From: Hymenopus coronatus
Taxonomy: Eukaryota > Arthropoda > Insecta > Mantodea > Hymenopodidae
Assembly: GCA_030762935.1 (NCBI GenBank)
Contig: CM060893.1
Span: 12,258,001-12,322,000, forward strand
DNA length: 64,000 nt
Reading direction: 5' to 3'
The position numbers were made by a program, and so were the translations under genes. The notes below the pieces were generated by a model that had not been told where the DNA came from, searched no databases, and saw only the letters and a list, made by a program, of their open reading frames with translations. Below, piece by piece: positions 49,249 through 62,600 of this stretch (position 1 is the first letter of the stretch; the number at the start of each line of letters is the position of its first letter).

Positions 49249-50064
49249 ATTTTTTACTTTCTCTACACGTACTATGTACATAGTGTATAGAGAAGGTATT
49301 GCACTCCACCCAAAAATTTAAAACCGAGATTTCACTGGAAATATATGTTTTAGGGTCCTCTGTTGCCAAAAAAAAGCATTTTCAGAAATAGGTCCATGTG
49401 AAAACGATAAGTCGGTAAAATACAAAACTTGGTATTTAAGTTTAATATTTTCTAAGGATGCGAAAAAAATATTTTGAGAAAAATCCCCTCACCCCAAACT
49501 ACCCTTTACATGGAACTTTTTTCGAAAATTTTTATTTTCTTAAAAATAGCTCTAACGGTTTGATTAAAATACTGTATATTAAAAATATTTACCTAACAAA
49601 TAAAATGTATATCTTGAATTTTCTGGGAATAGCCTCTGAAGACTACTTTGTTCTGAGTGAATTTTACATAGATGCTAAACCGTAAGAGATGGACAAAAAC
49701 TTATCACACAAAAAATGTAGAGCACGTTAAAACACAACTTATGTTGTATATATTTTTTTCGTGGAGTTGATTGTTGTTGAGATATTTTACCTTTAAAAAC
49801 TTATTCTTTTCTCGTACAGGAATTTGTCAACTCGTGTCCATACAAACAAAGGAACTTCAGTCACATAGCAACCAGCTTTTGGCTTTCACTTTAACCTATG
49901 GTACTCCCTTATTTCACTTCTACTTACAAGGAAGCAAGTAATAAGACTATTTCTGTTAATTTTGTCTCGATTAGCATGAAGTAAATAGAAGCATTAGCTT
50001 TCTAACAATAATTTGTAGCAGAGATTTAGAGAAAGTTATATGAATGGAACACATCAGATTTTTC
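49249..50064 (+). mobile_element. HLP copy 21 (full length)
   Basis: Both ends are good: ACTTTCTCTACACGTACTAT with central ACTATGTACATAGT, and ATGAATGGAACACATCAGA plus a T-run. One of the best copies for building a consensus. Confidence 0.9.
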
Positions 50065-50744
50065 GTTCTTAGTCCACTATGAAAAAACATTCTTGTAACG
50101 TGCAACAGTATGCATTTTTGAGCATTCATGCAAATTGCCATTGGTTTAAATGATTTTAACATGAAACAGTAATCGCTATGTACAGATTGTTTTCAAACAT
50201 AAGCTGAAGTGATACTGAAGGGCCTGGTCATAGAGTTTGAAAAAAACAATTTGGGAGGGAAACCTTTTCGTTAACCAAGGGAAAGGATAGGATGCTTTGC
50301 AAGTTTACAAAGAGTATTAATGACAACCAAATAGCCTCTATAGAGGATACCTTTACTTAAAAAAATCTAGGATTTCAGTTTCACTATAATCTTAAAGCAG
50401 GTAGTTTGTGGGAGCATATAGTACTCATAACAGTTGACCAAACAAATGCTAGAGTACATGCTCTGGACATTTCACTTGATTACATTACATTTTCTTATTC
50501 CCTATTGCTGCCTGGGTAACTTCTGCTCCTAAAATAGTGATTTGTAAAAGGTTTAAAACATTTAAAATTATGTTCAACTGCTCTTATTAGAAAACTTAAC
50601 AGCTTCACCTAAAGAATTGCCCCGGCTTCTGTCCTGTTCTTAAACAGCGGTTATTATTACTAACTTTGTGACAGTGATGTGTCCTATCAATTGAAATTGA
50701 TTAGTGAGTCGACTTGCTAATTCATTTCCAGTGCTTATTAATTT
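50065..50744. other. Unassigned spacer
   Basis: No gene or repeat recognised. Confidence 0.45.
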
Positions 50745-51433
50745 TTTATCTAGATCAAGATAAACATGAGCAGAATTATCTTTTTACTTCCTTCCTTGTA
50801 AGTAGAAGGGGAATAAGGAAATACACAAACTAAAGTGATTCAAGCCCTTTAAAAGATGTCTTCCTGTTTGAGTGGCTTAAAATTGAAATATCTCGAAAAT
50901 GGTTAACTGATCAAGAAAAAAAAACTGTACATATAACATTAATTGTGTATTTTAATGAGATCTACATTTTTTGTGTGGTAAATTTTAGTCTATCTCTTGC
51001 AGTTTGCCAGTTATATAAAGTCATCCTCCAGAAAGAAGAGGTCTTCAGAGGCTATCCCCACAAAATTCAAGATATGCATTTCGTTTGTCATAAAAATGTC
51101 TTAAACATAAGGCATTTTATCAAAATCACTAAGACATTTTTAGAAAATCAAAAAGTTCCAGTAAAGGGTAATTGGAGGTGGGGGTTTCTTGAAAATCTTG
51201 ATATCGTATCCTTGGAAGATACTTAAATACCAAGCTTGGTATTTAACCAACTTTTCGTTTTTGAACTATGCTGGGCACGGAAAGACACACACACGTTTCT
51301 AATGATTCTTTATTCAGAATCAAGGGGTTCCAAAATAAGAATTTCTGGTGAAATCTTGGTGTCAAATTTTTGGGTGCAATACAATACCTTCTCTAAATAC
51401 TATGTACATAGTATGTGTAGAGAAAGGTAAAAT
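50745..51433 (-). mobile_element. HLP copy 22 (right terminus missing)
   Basis: Starts at CTAGATCAAGATAAACATGA and runs to an intact long hairpin (AATACTATGTACATAGTATG). Confidence 0.8.
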
Positions 51434-51567
51434 ATATATATATCACTTCCACACTTTTGGTCACAGCTTTATGAAATATGGATATTTTTTACACTAATAT
51501 GATGCATATTGTAAGTTTCAATAAAATTGAGCAAATGTTTTTGAAAAAAAAAAATAGATAAATACGT

Positions 51568-52130
51568 TTACTTTTTCTAGCACATATGTAGAATGTACAC
51601 AGTAAATAGAGAAGGTATGTATTCCACCCAAAAATTTGAGTGAGATTTCACCAGAGATGCGAGTTGTAAATTCCTTTGTACCTACAATGAGAGAGAGGAG
51701 GGGGGGGGGGGGTTTATAAAAAAAAAATTGTGTCTGTGGACAGCATAACTAAATACCAAACTTGGTTTTTAAGTTCAGTGCCTTCCAAGATTGCAACACG
51801 ATTTTCAGGTTTATGTCATACATCTATTTTGTAGAGTTAACACTTACTGAAATATTCCAATTTATCAGTTTCATTTTAACCTATTTAAACTTTTCTCAAA
51901 TGATAAGTCATCTTTCTTATGTTTATTCCTGTCAAGCAAAGAAAGGAATTTTAATTATTTCATATAGCGACTGGCTTATAAAGCATTTGACTTTAAGCCT
52001 AGTGCATTCCTTTATTTCGATTGCACTTACAAAGAAGCAAGTAATAAGACCAATTCTGCTAATGTATCTTGATTAGCATGATGTAGATAAAGAATAATCT
52101 TTTGTAAGAGTAATTTGTTTGCAGAACAGA
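51568..52130 (+). mobile_element. HLP copy 23 (internal deletion)
   Basis: The left end is ACTTTTTCTAGCACATATGT. The internal TG tract is replaced by a G run (about 51699-51711). The block between the second and last thirds is deleted. It stops at GCAGAACA without the stem-loop. Confidence 0.75.
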
Positions 52131-52404
52131 TAGAATTTTTTCAAAATTTCCAGTTCCTTAATGTACCTTTTCAAAAATAACCTTCAAAGATAACTCGAAA
52201 TTTTACACACTATTTAATTATAGTAGAATGTTTTAAAAATATTTCAAAATTGCATTGCTATCATAATTTCCTTCGTGAAACTGAAGGATGTAAGTGTACA
52301 AAGTTTCATAAAAATCTATCTCATAATTACTGAAGTATAAGTACATACATTTTCACCATGGATAACAAAGGGTAATATTGAGGTTCATGTGACTGTGAAA
52401 AAAA

Positions 52405-53211
52405 AAAATCTGGCTCACATGATTTTCTCCAACTGTTCTACAAACTTCTTACATGAGATTATTCTTCTTTCTGCACCTTGCTAATTGAGAAAATCATTAG
52501 CAAAATGCTCTTATTATTTAGTTCCTTATAAGTAGGAAGAAAATACACTAGGTTAAACCGATAGTCAAATGTTTTAAAAGCTGTCGTTATGCAGTTGTCA
52601 TTGTAAATCGTTTCTTTGCTTGGCCAGGAAGAAAAATGTAACAAGGAATATTTCGGAAACAGTTACTTCCACAACAAAAATGTAAAGGACATAAAATTGT
52701 GTGTTTTGACGAGATCTACATTTTCTGTGCAGTAAGTTTTTGTCCATCTCTTACGGTTTAGCAGTTACACAAAATTCATCCAGAATAAAGAGATCTTCAG
52801 TGGCTATTCCCAGAAAATTCAAGATATACATTCTATTTGGGATGTAAATATCTTTAATATACAGAATTTTAATCAAAATCATTAAGAGCCATTTTTTAGA
52901 AAATCAAAATTTTCGAATTTTTTTGCATGTAAAGGATAGTTGGGGGTGAGGGACTTTTCTTGAAAATCTTGTAGCATCCTTGGAAGATACCAGACCTAAA
53001 TACTAAGTTTGGTATTTAACGGTCTTTTCGTTTTTGAGCTATGCCGTCCACACACACACACACACACATATGGAACTATCTGAAAATGCTTTTTTTTTTT
53101 GGATTCAGGGGGTCCTAAAACATGTATTTCCTGGTGAAATCTCAGTATCAATTTTTTTGGTGGAATACAATACTTACAATGCACATAGTATGTGTAGAGA
53201 AAGTAAAAAGT
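52405..53211 (-). mobile_element. HLP copy 24 (near full length)
   Basis: Starts with a damaged stem-loop (ATCTGGCTCACATGATTTTC) and ends GTGTAGAGAAAGTAAAAAG. Internal (CA)n at about 53051-53068. Confidence 0.85.
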
Positions 53212-53384
53212 TAGAAATTTAGACATGAATACAAGAGCAACATAATATATAAAGCTGGTGTAAATATAATCTGATTACTGGTACAACATATAGCCAAACC
53301 AGCAATGTCCACTATGTCTTCTGTAGCAAGAAGTCACTCCTAGTTATAGTAAAACAATGTGGCTAACGGGATGTGCTTGAATAG

Positions 53385-53390
53385 TTTATT
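53385..53390 (-). terminator. Polyadenylation signal of RNASEH2A
   Basis: AATAAA on minus about 304 bp past the stop codon. No nearer signal was noticed. Confidence 0.55.
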
Positions 53391-53693
53391 AGCTTTTAAG
53401 ACATTTTATGATGTAATTTTGAAATAAAATTTTGGGAGCATGTTATTTAAACAGAGAACAAATTAAAGATAAACTAAAAGAACTCAAAAGTTGGGCCATC
53501 TTAATTGTCAATTCACCTTGAAATAGTTGCACACCTAGATCTGCAAAATGTAAACAAGAGAAGAGAGAAATCTAGGAAATGGATGTTCTGGGGGGAGTGT
53601 TATAAGGATAATCAAATAATTGGGTTAAAATGCTGAAACATTGTTGCACTCAAAAAACCAATTGTTATATTCACTTAGGTCATGTATAAACTT

Positions 53694-56600
53694 CTACAAA
53701 CTTTCACAACGTTGCAGATTCCTTGTAGCAAAAAATGGATGCATTGCTTTCTGTTTTTTGGAAGAGCCGTGTGCAAAAGTCTGAAAGAACTGGGTGATGC
53801 GGGTGCTCTGATTTGCTCCTTCTTCCTCCTCTTCCTCTTCTTCCCTGGAAAATGTTATTAGCAAATATAATTAGAATTACATGGTACAGACCCATTCACA
53901 ATCAGAATTAGCATGACTTAAGCTTAAAAAGTAAATGATATGGACTGTAATGGAACCATTAACAACGAATCATGTCAACATTTAAACTTAGCTTGTAGGA
54001 CACAAGTTTTCAAGTTCATGCCCATATCAAACTAAGAAAGAAGCCAATCAATGTGATTCTTGTCTTGTTATTATTCAGTGTCATCTCGCATATCATTTTC
54101 TATCCTGCATTGACTAACTAACTACCTTTCTGTGTTATAATTAAATCTGATGTGTTCCATTCACATGACTTTGTCTACATCTCTGCAACAAATTATTGTT
54201 AAAGAGTTTATGCTTCTATTTACTTAATGCTAATCCAGAAAAAAATAGCAGAAGTAGTCTTATTACTTGCTTCCTTGTAAGTAGAAGTGAAATAAGGGAG
54301 TACCATAGGTTAAAGTGATAGTCAAAAGCTGGTTGCTATGTGACTGAAGTTCCTTTGTGTGTATGGACAGGAGTTGACAAATTCATGTATCAGAAAAGTA
54401 TGTTTTAAAAAGCTGAAACCAATAACAATGAATATCTCAAAAACAATCAATTCCACAAAAAAAATGTATATTACATAAATTGTGTGTTTTAACATGCTCT
54501 ACATTTTTTATGTGGTAAGCTTTTGTTCATTTCTTATGGTTTAGCAGTATTGCAAAATTCCGTAAAATTCATAGTCTTCAGAGAATAAAGTAGTCTTCAG
54601 AGGCAATTCCCAGAAAATTCAAGATATAAATTTTATTTGTCAAGTAAAGATCTTTAACATACAATATTTTAATCAAAATCGTTACAGCCATTTTTGAGAA
54701 AATCAACATTTTCGAAAAAAGCTCCATGTAAAGGATAGTTGGGGGTGGGGCACTTTCTTGAAAATCTCCTAAATACCAAGTTTGGTTTTTAATGGACTTT
54801 TCATTTTTGAGCAATGCTGCCCATAGATACACACACATACATATGGACATTTTCTAAAAATGCTTTTTTTGGATTCAGGGGGTCCCAAAACATATATTTC
54901 CGGTGAAATCTCGGTATCAAATTTTTGGGTGCATTACAATACCTTCTCTCTACATTATGTACATGGTACGTATAGAGAAAGTAAAAAGAATGGCATTTAT
55001 GAAATTTCCTAATATGGCTGGTTTAAATCCAAGATGGACGCAAAACAGCATACATTTTGGTTCACAACACCCCAAGACTGGGAACAGAAATGCATGCAGA
55101 TGACCCTATTAATGTGGATTTTGTACTCTAGAACACCATTTGTTTGTAAATTATGAATTTTTTGTATATATACACCCATTTCCAGTTCAGCCAATATAAT
55201 GTAGGTCAGCAACATCCAAGCTTGGAAGAGTAAACATTTTCTAAATAAAGATCCATTAATAGTTCCAATTCCTCTACCTTTAGATTCTTTCATTTATTAA
55301 TATTGTATATTAAAGTTATTTGCTAGTTACTTTCTCTATACGAACTATGTACACAGTGTATAGAGTATGTATTGCACTCCACCAAAAAATTCGATACCGA
55401 TATTTCACTGGAAATATATGTTTTAGGGTAACCTTTATCTAAAAAAAAAGCATTTCCAGAAAAAGGTCTGTGTGTGTGTGTGTGTCTGTGAACATGATAA
55501 CTCAAAAACGAAAAGTAGGTAAAATACCAAACTTGGTATTTAAGTTTAGTATCTTCCAGGGATGCAACACGAAGATTTTGAGAAAAATCCCCCCACCCTC
55601 AACTACCCTTTACATGGAACTTTTTTCGAAAATTTTGATTTTCTCAAAAATGGCTCTAACAATTTTGATTAAAATTTTGTATATTAAAGATATTTACCTG
55701 ACAAACAAAATGTATATTTTGAATTTTCTTGGAATAGCCTATGAAGACTACTTTATTCTGAGTGAATTTTATGGAATTTTGCATAACTGCTAAACCGTAA
55801 GAGATAGACAAAAACTTACCACAAAAAATATAGAGCACATTAAAACACACAATTTATGTTATATACATTTTTTTCGTGGAGTTGATCGTTTTTGAGACAC
55901 TCCTTGTTTTTGTTTTCAAGTTCGAAAAACTTAACTTTTCTCATACAGGAATTTGTCAACTCCTGTCCATACAAAGGAACTTCATTCACAGAGCAACCAC
56001 TTTTGACTCGCTTTAACCTGTACTACTCCCTTATTTCCCTTCTACTTACAAGGAAGCAAGTAATAAGATTATTTCTGCTAATTTTTTGTCGATTAGCATG
56101 AAGTAAATAGAAGCATGAGCTTTTTAAAACTAATTTGTTGCTGAGATATAAAGAAAGTCATGTGAATGGAACACATCATATTTTTAACTTTGTTGTTCTC
56201 ATTCTGTTCTCCATTGTTGTAAGATAGCCTTTATTTTTCTAAAATGCTGCTCAGGAAGAAAAGCAACTCAAATTTTATGTTAAACAGTGCTCTTAATTTT
56301 TTTAAACATAGACTTTAATGCTGAATACCTTTGCAACTTAATTGCCACACATTACCTGCTGCCTAATCATTGCTTCTGTAATTAGCATGTATGTACACAT
56401 AATGTGCAGGAAACAAGACCTGTAAACTTACCACTCTACAGAGGCGGCATGGTCCTTGAGTATCTTTGATGCAGTCGACCAGCTAAACCTCACTAGCTGA
56501 GGAAATCCAAATACAGCATCAATACTCTTGCTGAGAAATGTCTTTGTCACCGGATCTAAAATCAAAACAGCAGATGTTTGTAATACAAGTAAGGGGAAAT

Positions 56601-59600
56601 AAACTGTTCTGTAAATGGAAACATACAAAAAAATCTGATGTGTTCCATTCACATGACTTTCTCTACATCACCGCAAAAAATTATTCTATTTACTTCATCT
56701 AATTGAGAAAACATTAGCACAAATAGTCTTATTACTTGCTTCCCTGTTATTAGAAGCGAAATAAGGGGGTACCATAGGTTAAAGTGATACTCAAAAACTG
56801 GTTGCTATGTGACTGCAGTTCCTTTGTTTCTATGGACACGAGTACACAAATTCCTGTATTAAAAAAGTATGTTTTTCATAGCTGAAACCAAAAACAAGAA
56901 ATATCTCAAAAACAATCAACTCCAAAAATAAAAAAATGTATAGAACATAAATTATTTGTTTTAAAGTGCTCTACATTTGTTGTGTGGTAAGTTTTTGTCC
57001 ATCTCTTACGGTTTAGCAGTTATGCAAAATTCTGTAAAATTCACTCAGAATAAAGTAGTCTTCAGAGGCTATTCCCAGAAAATTGAAAATATACATTTTA
57101 TTTGTCAGGTAAATATCTTTAATATACGAAATTTTAATCAAAATCGTAAGAGCCATTTTTGAGAGAGTCAAAATTTTCGAAAAAAGTTCCATGTGAAGGG
57201 TAGTTGGGGGTGGGGGGATTTTTCTCAAAATCTTCGTGTCGCATCCCTGGAAGATACTTAACTTAAATACCAAGTTTGGTATTTTACTGACTTTTCGTTT
57301 TTGAGTTATCGTGTTCACAGACACACGGACACACACACACACACACACACACACAGGCCTTTTTGTGAAAATGCTTTTTTTAGATAAAGAGGACCCTAAA
57401 ACATATATTTCCGGTGAAATCTCGGTATCAATTCACTATGTACAGAGAAAGTAAATAAAAAAGAGAGGCAGTGTGTGTCTCAAATTACTTTCTCTACACC
57501 TCTACAAAATCTTATTCTTCTATTTAATTATTAATCCAGATAAGCTTTCTTACACGTTTGCACATTTTGTTGAATTCAGTAAGTGAAACGAGTCAGATTT
57601 TTAAAGAGCATGTTGCATTGTGATGATAGCTATAAAATCCTTAACCCCCCCCCCCCTTAAGAAAAAAAAAGAGCATTCAAATCAATAACAAGGAAAAATG
57701 GTTAGTAACATAACAAAATTTTATTTCACTTAAGTTATATGCGTTTAGCAAGATCTGCATTTTTTTTTGTATAGTTAGGATTTTGTTCATATCTTACGAG
57801 TAATATTCAGAATAAATAGAACTTCACAGGCAATACCCAGAAAATTCAAGATATACATTTTATTTTATATGCAAGCATTTTACACATATATTTTAATCAA
57901 ATCCTTAGAGCCATTAGATAAAATAAGTAATTTTGAAAAAAGTTCTATGCAAAGTTATGATTGCCAACTAGTAGTCCATTAGAACCTTAGGGGAAGTTTG
58001 AAAGTGATGTGCATTGAATGAGATGGGACAAGTATGTCCTTGCAGATGACCATCAGCTGTTGAATTAAAATATCTTTAAAATAATAGTTATTAGCATATG
58101 AATCAAAATAATGTTATAACTTAGGTTAAAATGTGGCAAAAGAACTCTCACCAATATTAAATTACATAAATTAGTAGTTGACAGTTTTTATGTTACACAG
58201 TTGTTATTTAGTGGCTATACACTGCAAAAAGTGTATTTAATACTGTGAACTAATTAAAAGAAAGTAATAATAAATAAAGTGCTCTATAAACTGTTTTACT
58301 TAATCACTTTTGGATATGGTTATGGACATAGGCAAGAGTGTTTGTTTGTTTTTTTTTTGGTAGTTTAACGTCCTTTAACCTGGTTGGTCATATCGGAAGA
58401 TGAATGAAATTGGCGAAATGATGCTCAAATGATCTCGGGGTCCATGGAGCTTAAAGTTACTTGACATCAGGATAAGGGAAAACCCCCAAAAAAAACTTAT
58501 TGAGGTAACTCACCCTGAGCAAGATTTGAACTCATGACCTGTTGAATGTGAGGCAGACACGCTACCACCACACTACCCAGGCGGGCTGCAAGAGTGCTGT
58601 TTTTAAATATAAATGAGAACGTTGTTGGATTAAAAAAACTATGTTTTATATGCATTTGACATAATTTTAAAACAATGGCACTATTCCCTCCCCACAAATT
58701 AGTAATTTTTTCAAGAATAATTGTTATTTTTAGCAATAAATGAGAAATTCCAGTTTTTTTTATATTTTGCATAGAAAAATGTTCATTTATTTCAAGTTAC
58801 AAACATAAAACTTTTATTAAATGAAAAGAATTCTGACAGAATTAGGGGTTGAAAATGGGAACAAATGACGTTTTGTGTTACAAAAACCATATCAAATTCT
58901 TATCATTTAATATTAATGACATCACTGTCACAAGCTTCTTTGCATATTTTCAACATTTTAAAATAAAACTTTTAATTCAGCATTTACAAGTTCACACCAT
59001 GAAGCTAGAAGTTGTGAAGCAACGAAAAAGAAGTTAGCAGTTACAATTCTTACTAGGTACTATAATGAGGTACCAAGCAACAAAAAGCCTGTTCTAATAC
59101 TAAACAAAGCCAACCTCAAAATGCACATGGGAATAACAAAGTAGAATTAAAAAAAAATCTGATGTGTTCCATTCACATAACTTTCTCTACATCTCTGCAA
59201 CAAATTATTAATAAAAAGCTGCTTCCATTTACTTCACTCTAATTGAGAAAAAATTAGCAGAAATAGCTTGCTTCCTTGTAAGCAGAAGTGAAATAAGGGA
59301 GTACTATAGGTTAAATTGACAGTAAAAAGCTGGTTGCTGTGACTGAAGTTCCCTTGTAAGTTGACAAATTCATGTATGAGAAAAGTATAAGTTTTTCAAA
59401 GCTGAAACTAAAAACAAGGAATATCTTAAAAATGATAAACTCCACGAAAAAAATGTATATAACATAAATTGTGTGTTTTAATGTGCTCTACATTTTCTGT
59501 ATGGTAAGTTTTTGTCCATCTCTTACGGTTTAGCATTTATGTAAAATTCCGCAAAATTCATCCAGAATAGAGTAGTCTTCAGAGGCTATTCCCACAAAAT

Positions 59601-62600
59601 CCAAGATATACATTTTATTTGTCGTGTAAATATCTTTAATATATGACATGTTAATCAAAATCTTAGAGCCATTTTTGAGAAAATTAAAATTTTCGAAAAA
59701 AGTTCCATGTAAAGAGTAATTCTTGAAAATTTTCGTGTTGCATATTTGGAAGATATCAAACCTAAATACCAAAATTGGTTTTTAACGATTTTTTCGTGTT
59801 TGAGCTATGCTGCCCACACACAGACATTTTTCTAAAAACGCTTTTTTTGGATTTGAGGGGCTTAAAACGTGTATTTTTGGTAAAATCTTGGTATCAAATA
59901 TTTGGGTGCATTACAATACCTTCTCTATACACTATGTACATAGTACATGCAAAGAAAGTAATAAATGACACCAGTGCATGCAACAGGCTGTGAACTGATA
60001 CCCTAGCTAACTGGAAGTGCAATTGCTGAAATATTGCACACCATATAAAACAACTTGCTTAAAGCCGCTAAAAAAAATATTTCTTGGAAGCAATTTTCAG
60101 ACATAGTATTAATCCGAAAATATTCAACTTGACAGACTGCCTGCATGTACACATGGTTTGAAGATTAAAAATGGGAAGACATTGCGACAGTATTTTAGTA
60201 CAACACATATAATATTAGTTTAATTATTAATTTATCATATTTAACATAGGAAATGTACTCTCAGTTGGAAGGCCTCACCATGGAGGGCAGCTTTTGTTTT
60301 CTTCAAGGTTGCACATGTGGCTAAAAGTAGCAAACATTTTAATGCATTAAGGACATAAGGACGAGGAAGCTAGGGACTCTACCTTTTAAACCGGAGAAGG
60401 GGACTTTTGCTTTGTAAAACCTAGTCACGTGAGTGTAATATAAAGAAAAATACCCAATTGTCACATGATGACTCCACTTTTCGCGCTCTTCCTCAACCAA
60501 TCAAAGAGGAGGGCAAAACTATGAAGTTTTTGTATATAAGTGATGTGCAGATGAGAAATCGGGGGTAACAAGAAGAAATCGAGGCTGACAGAAGTATCGA
60601 TGAGAAGTCGGGGTTATTATGTACAGAATCAGGTGTAGACAGATACATCGCAGGAGACGCAACGCGTAATGCCTCAGGATCATAAAGTACAACATATCCT
60701 GTAAGAAATCGCACGCCACATATATCGCCGAAAGTCATTGTCTACAATATAAGCAGATGGATAATTATCATAGTGAATATTGTACACACTTATAAACTTC
60801 TGGCCACAGTTACTAAGGTCAATCCAAGCGGAAGTAGTTCTTAACATATACGATTTCATCAAGTTCGCGATTACTTATGTCGTGAGTTGCTTGTCGGGTT
60901 AGTGCCTCAAAGAACTTGTAATTCACGAATAAATGAGGTATCCAGTGAATGAAGTGAACTTTCTCTTTAATTGAGTCTACCACCAGTGTGACATACCCTG
61001 TCATCCCCCCCCCCCCCCCCCCCGGAATAAGAGATTCATCATCTATCACAAGGAGCTCTGCCAGTGCCATCATGGGAACTTGCAGGTATGTCCACTAACT
61101 ACAGAGAAATTCACCAGCATTAACCCGTGTCCAACTCCAGGTAGACTCACCTGACAGCGACATACTGGCACCCTAACGTGCACGTCGCCAAACAATACCA
61201 CGGCAACATAGCAAAACTAGGGCGACCTCCGCATTGAACAATAATGAGAACAAGGGTTTTATACTGGATCTTCAGATTTATTCAGCCTCTAGCGCCAGTG
61301 GGTTTAAAGAGACATCATTTTTAATTCAGCGAGCTCCTCGTCTCTAAGGGGAGATGCGGAACTGAACCTTGGACAGTATTCATTGCAAACTCCATAGACA
61401 GGGTGATGTACTGGGTGGTGCAGAACTCTTTTCACCAGGATATTTTGTACATTCTTTTCACGCAAGATGGAAGTTAATACTGATCACAGAACTTACATGG
61501 TTGAGTGCTACTTCGGAATTGGAAGAATGTTATCTATCAGCAAAAACTCTGTAATTGCGAGTTTACGAGAAGCAAGAGAATGTTCTAAATGTAAATATTG
61601 GAAAGGTATGATACAAGTCCCATTTTACTAGGGTGACATCAAAACTTTTGACAGCTCCCTCCCCCTTCTACCCATAGTTTGCAGTTCCTCTGCAACAGAC
61701 AATCTGCGATAAACTCTCTACCTAGATGAATAAACGACTGGAGGCAAAAGCCGAATAAATCTGAGACCCTATACGAGTGCTAATGATGTGATGTGCAAAT
61801 TCTATAGCACAAGAATTGAATGGAAAAAGCATGATGCATGTGAAAAGCATATAATAAGAAACAAGGGTTCTTTGTTACAAAGAACATTGTGCCATTGTTG
61901 AACAGCTAAGCGATGCCAGGTAATGGTAACAAATTAATTTGTGGTTTTGAATTTTAAATCAAAAGGTGAGTCTTACCATGTTTTCTGTGAAAAAGTCCCT
62001 TTATTGTCTTTGGTTATTAATATTAAATTTTAACAACAAGAGATTTTTCTCTATGTATAACTTTATTGACAGAAGGATAACTAAGAAAAAAGAAAATGTC
62101 ACAACTTGTTATATATTGATGTTTGATAATGTCTGATGTGATATTTTATTTTATTCATTATTGATTTGAAAATTTAGAAATAAGAGATTTTAACATTACT
62201 GTCACTTTAGTTAATTTTCATTCCTCATATTATTACTAATTAGTTCTAACAGCAAATTAGCACGAAATTAATGCAAAGTTATAGTAAAATATTTGACACC
62301 TAACACTGGTTAATTAAATTAATACAATTTTTTAAAATAATTATCAACACAGAACCTGGTTATGGGGAAAGTGCTGAGGAAAAGATACAACTGAAAGATA
62401 TGGCAGGGGTGATTCAATTTTAAACTGAGTGTTTGTAGACTTCTGCAGGTTGGGAACCGCAGTAAACATAATTTGCAGTGCGGGAGGATTTTGTTTAAAG
62501 ACTTTTGTGTTGCATCTTTGATAGAAATCGAACTTAAATACTAATTTTGGTATTATTAAATGTTTCATTTAGGCTTTAGTGTTAACTGAAATATTGCATG

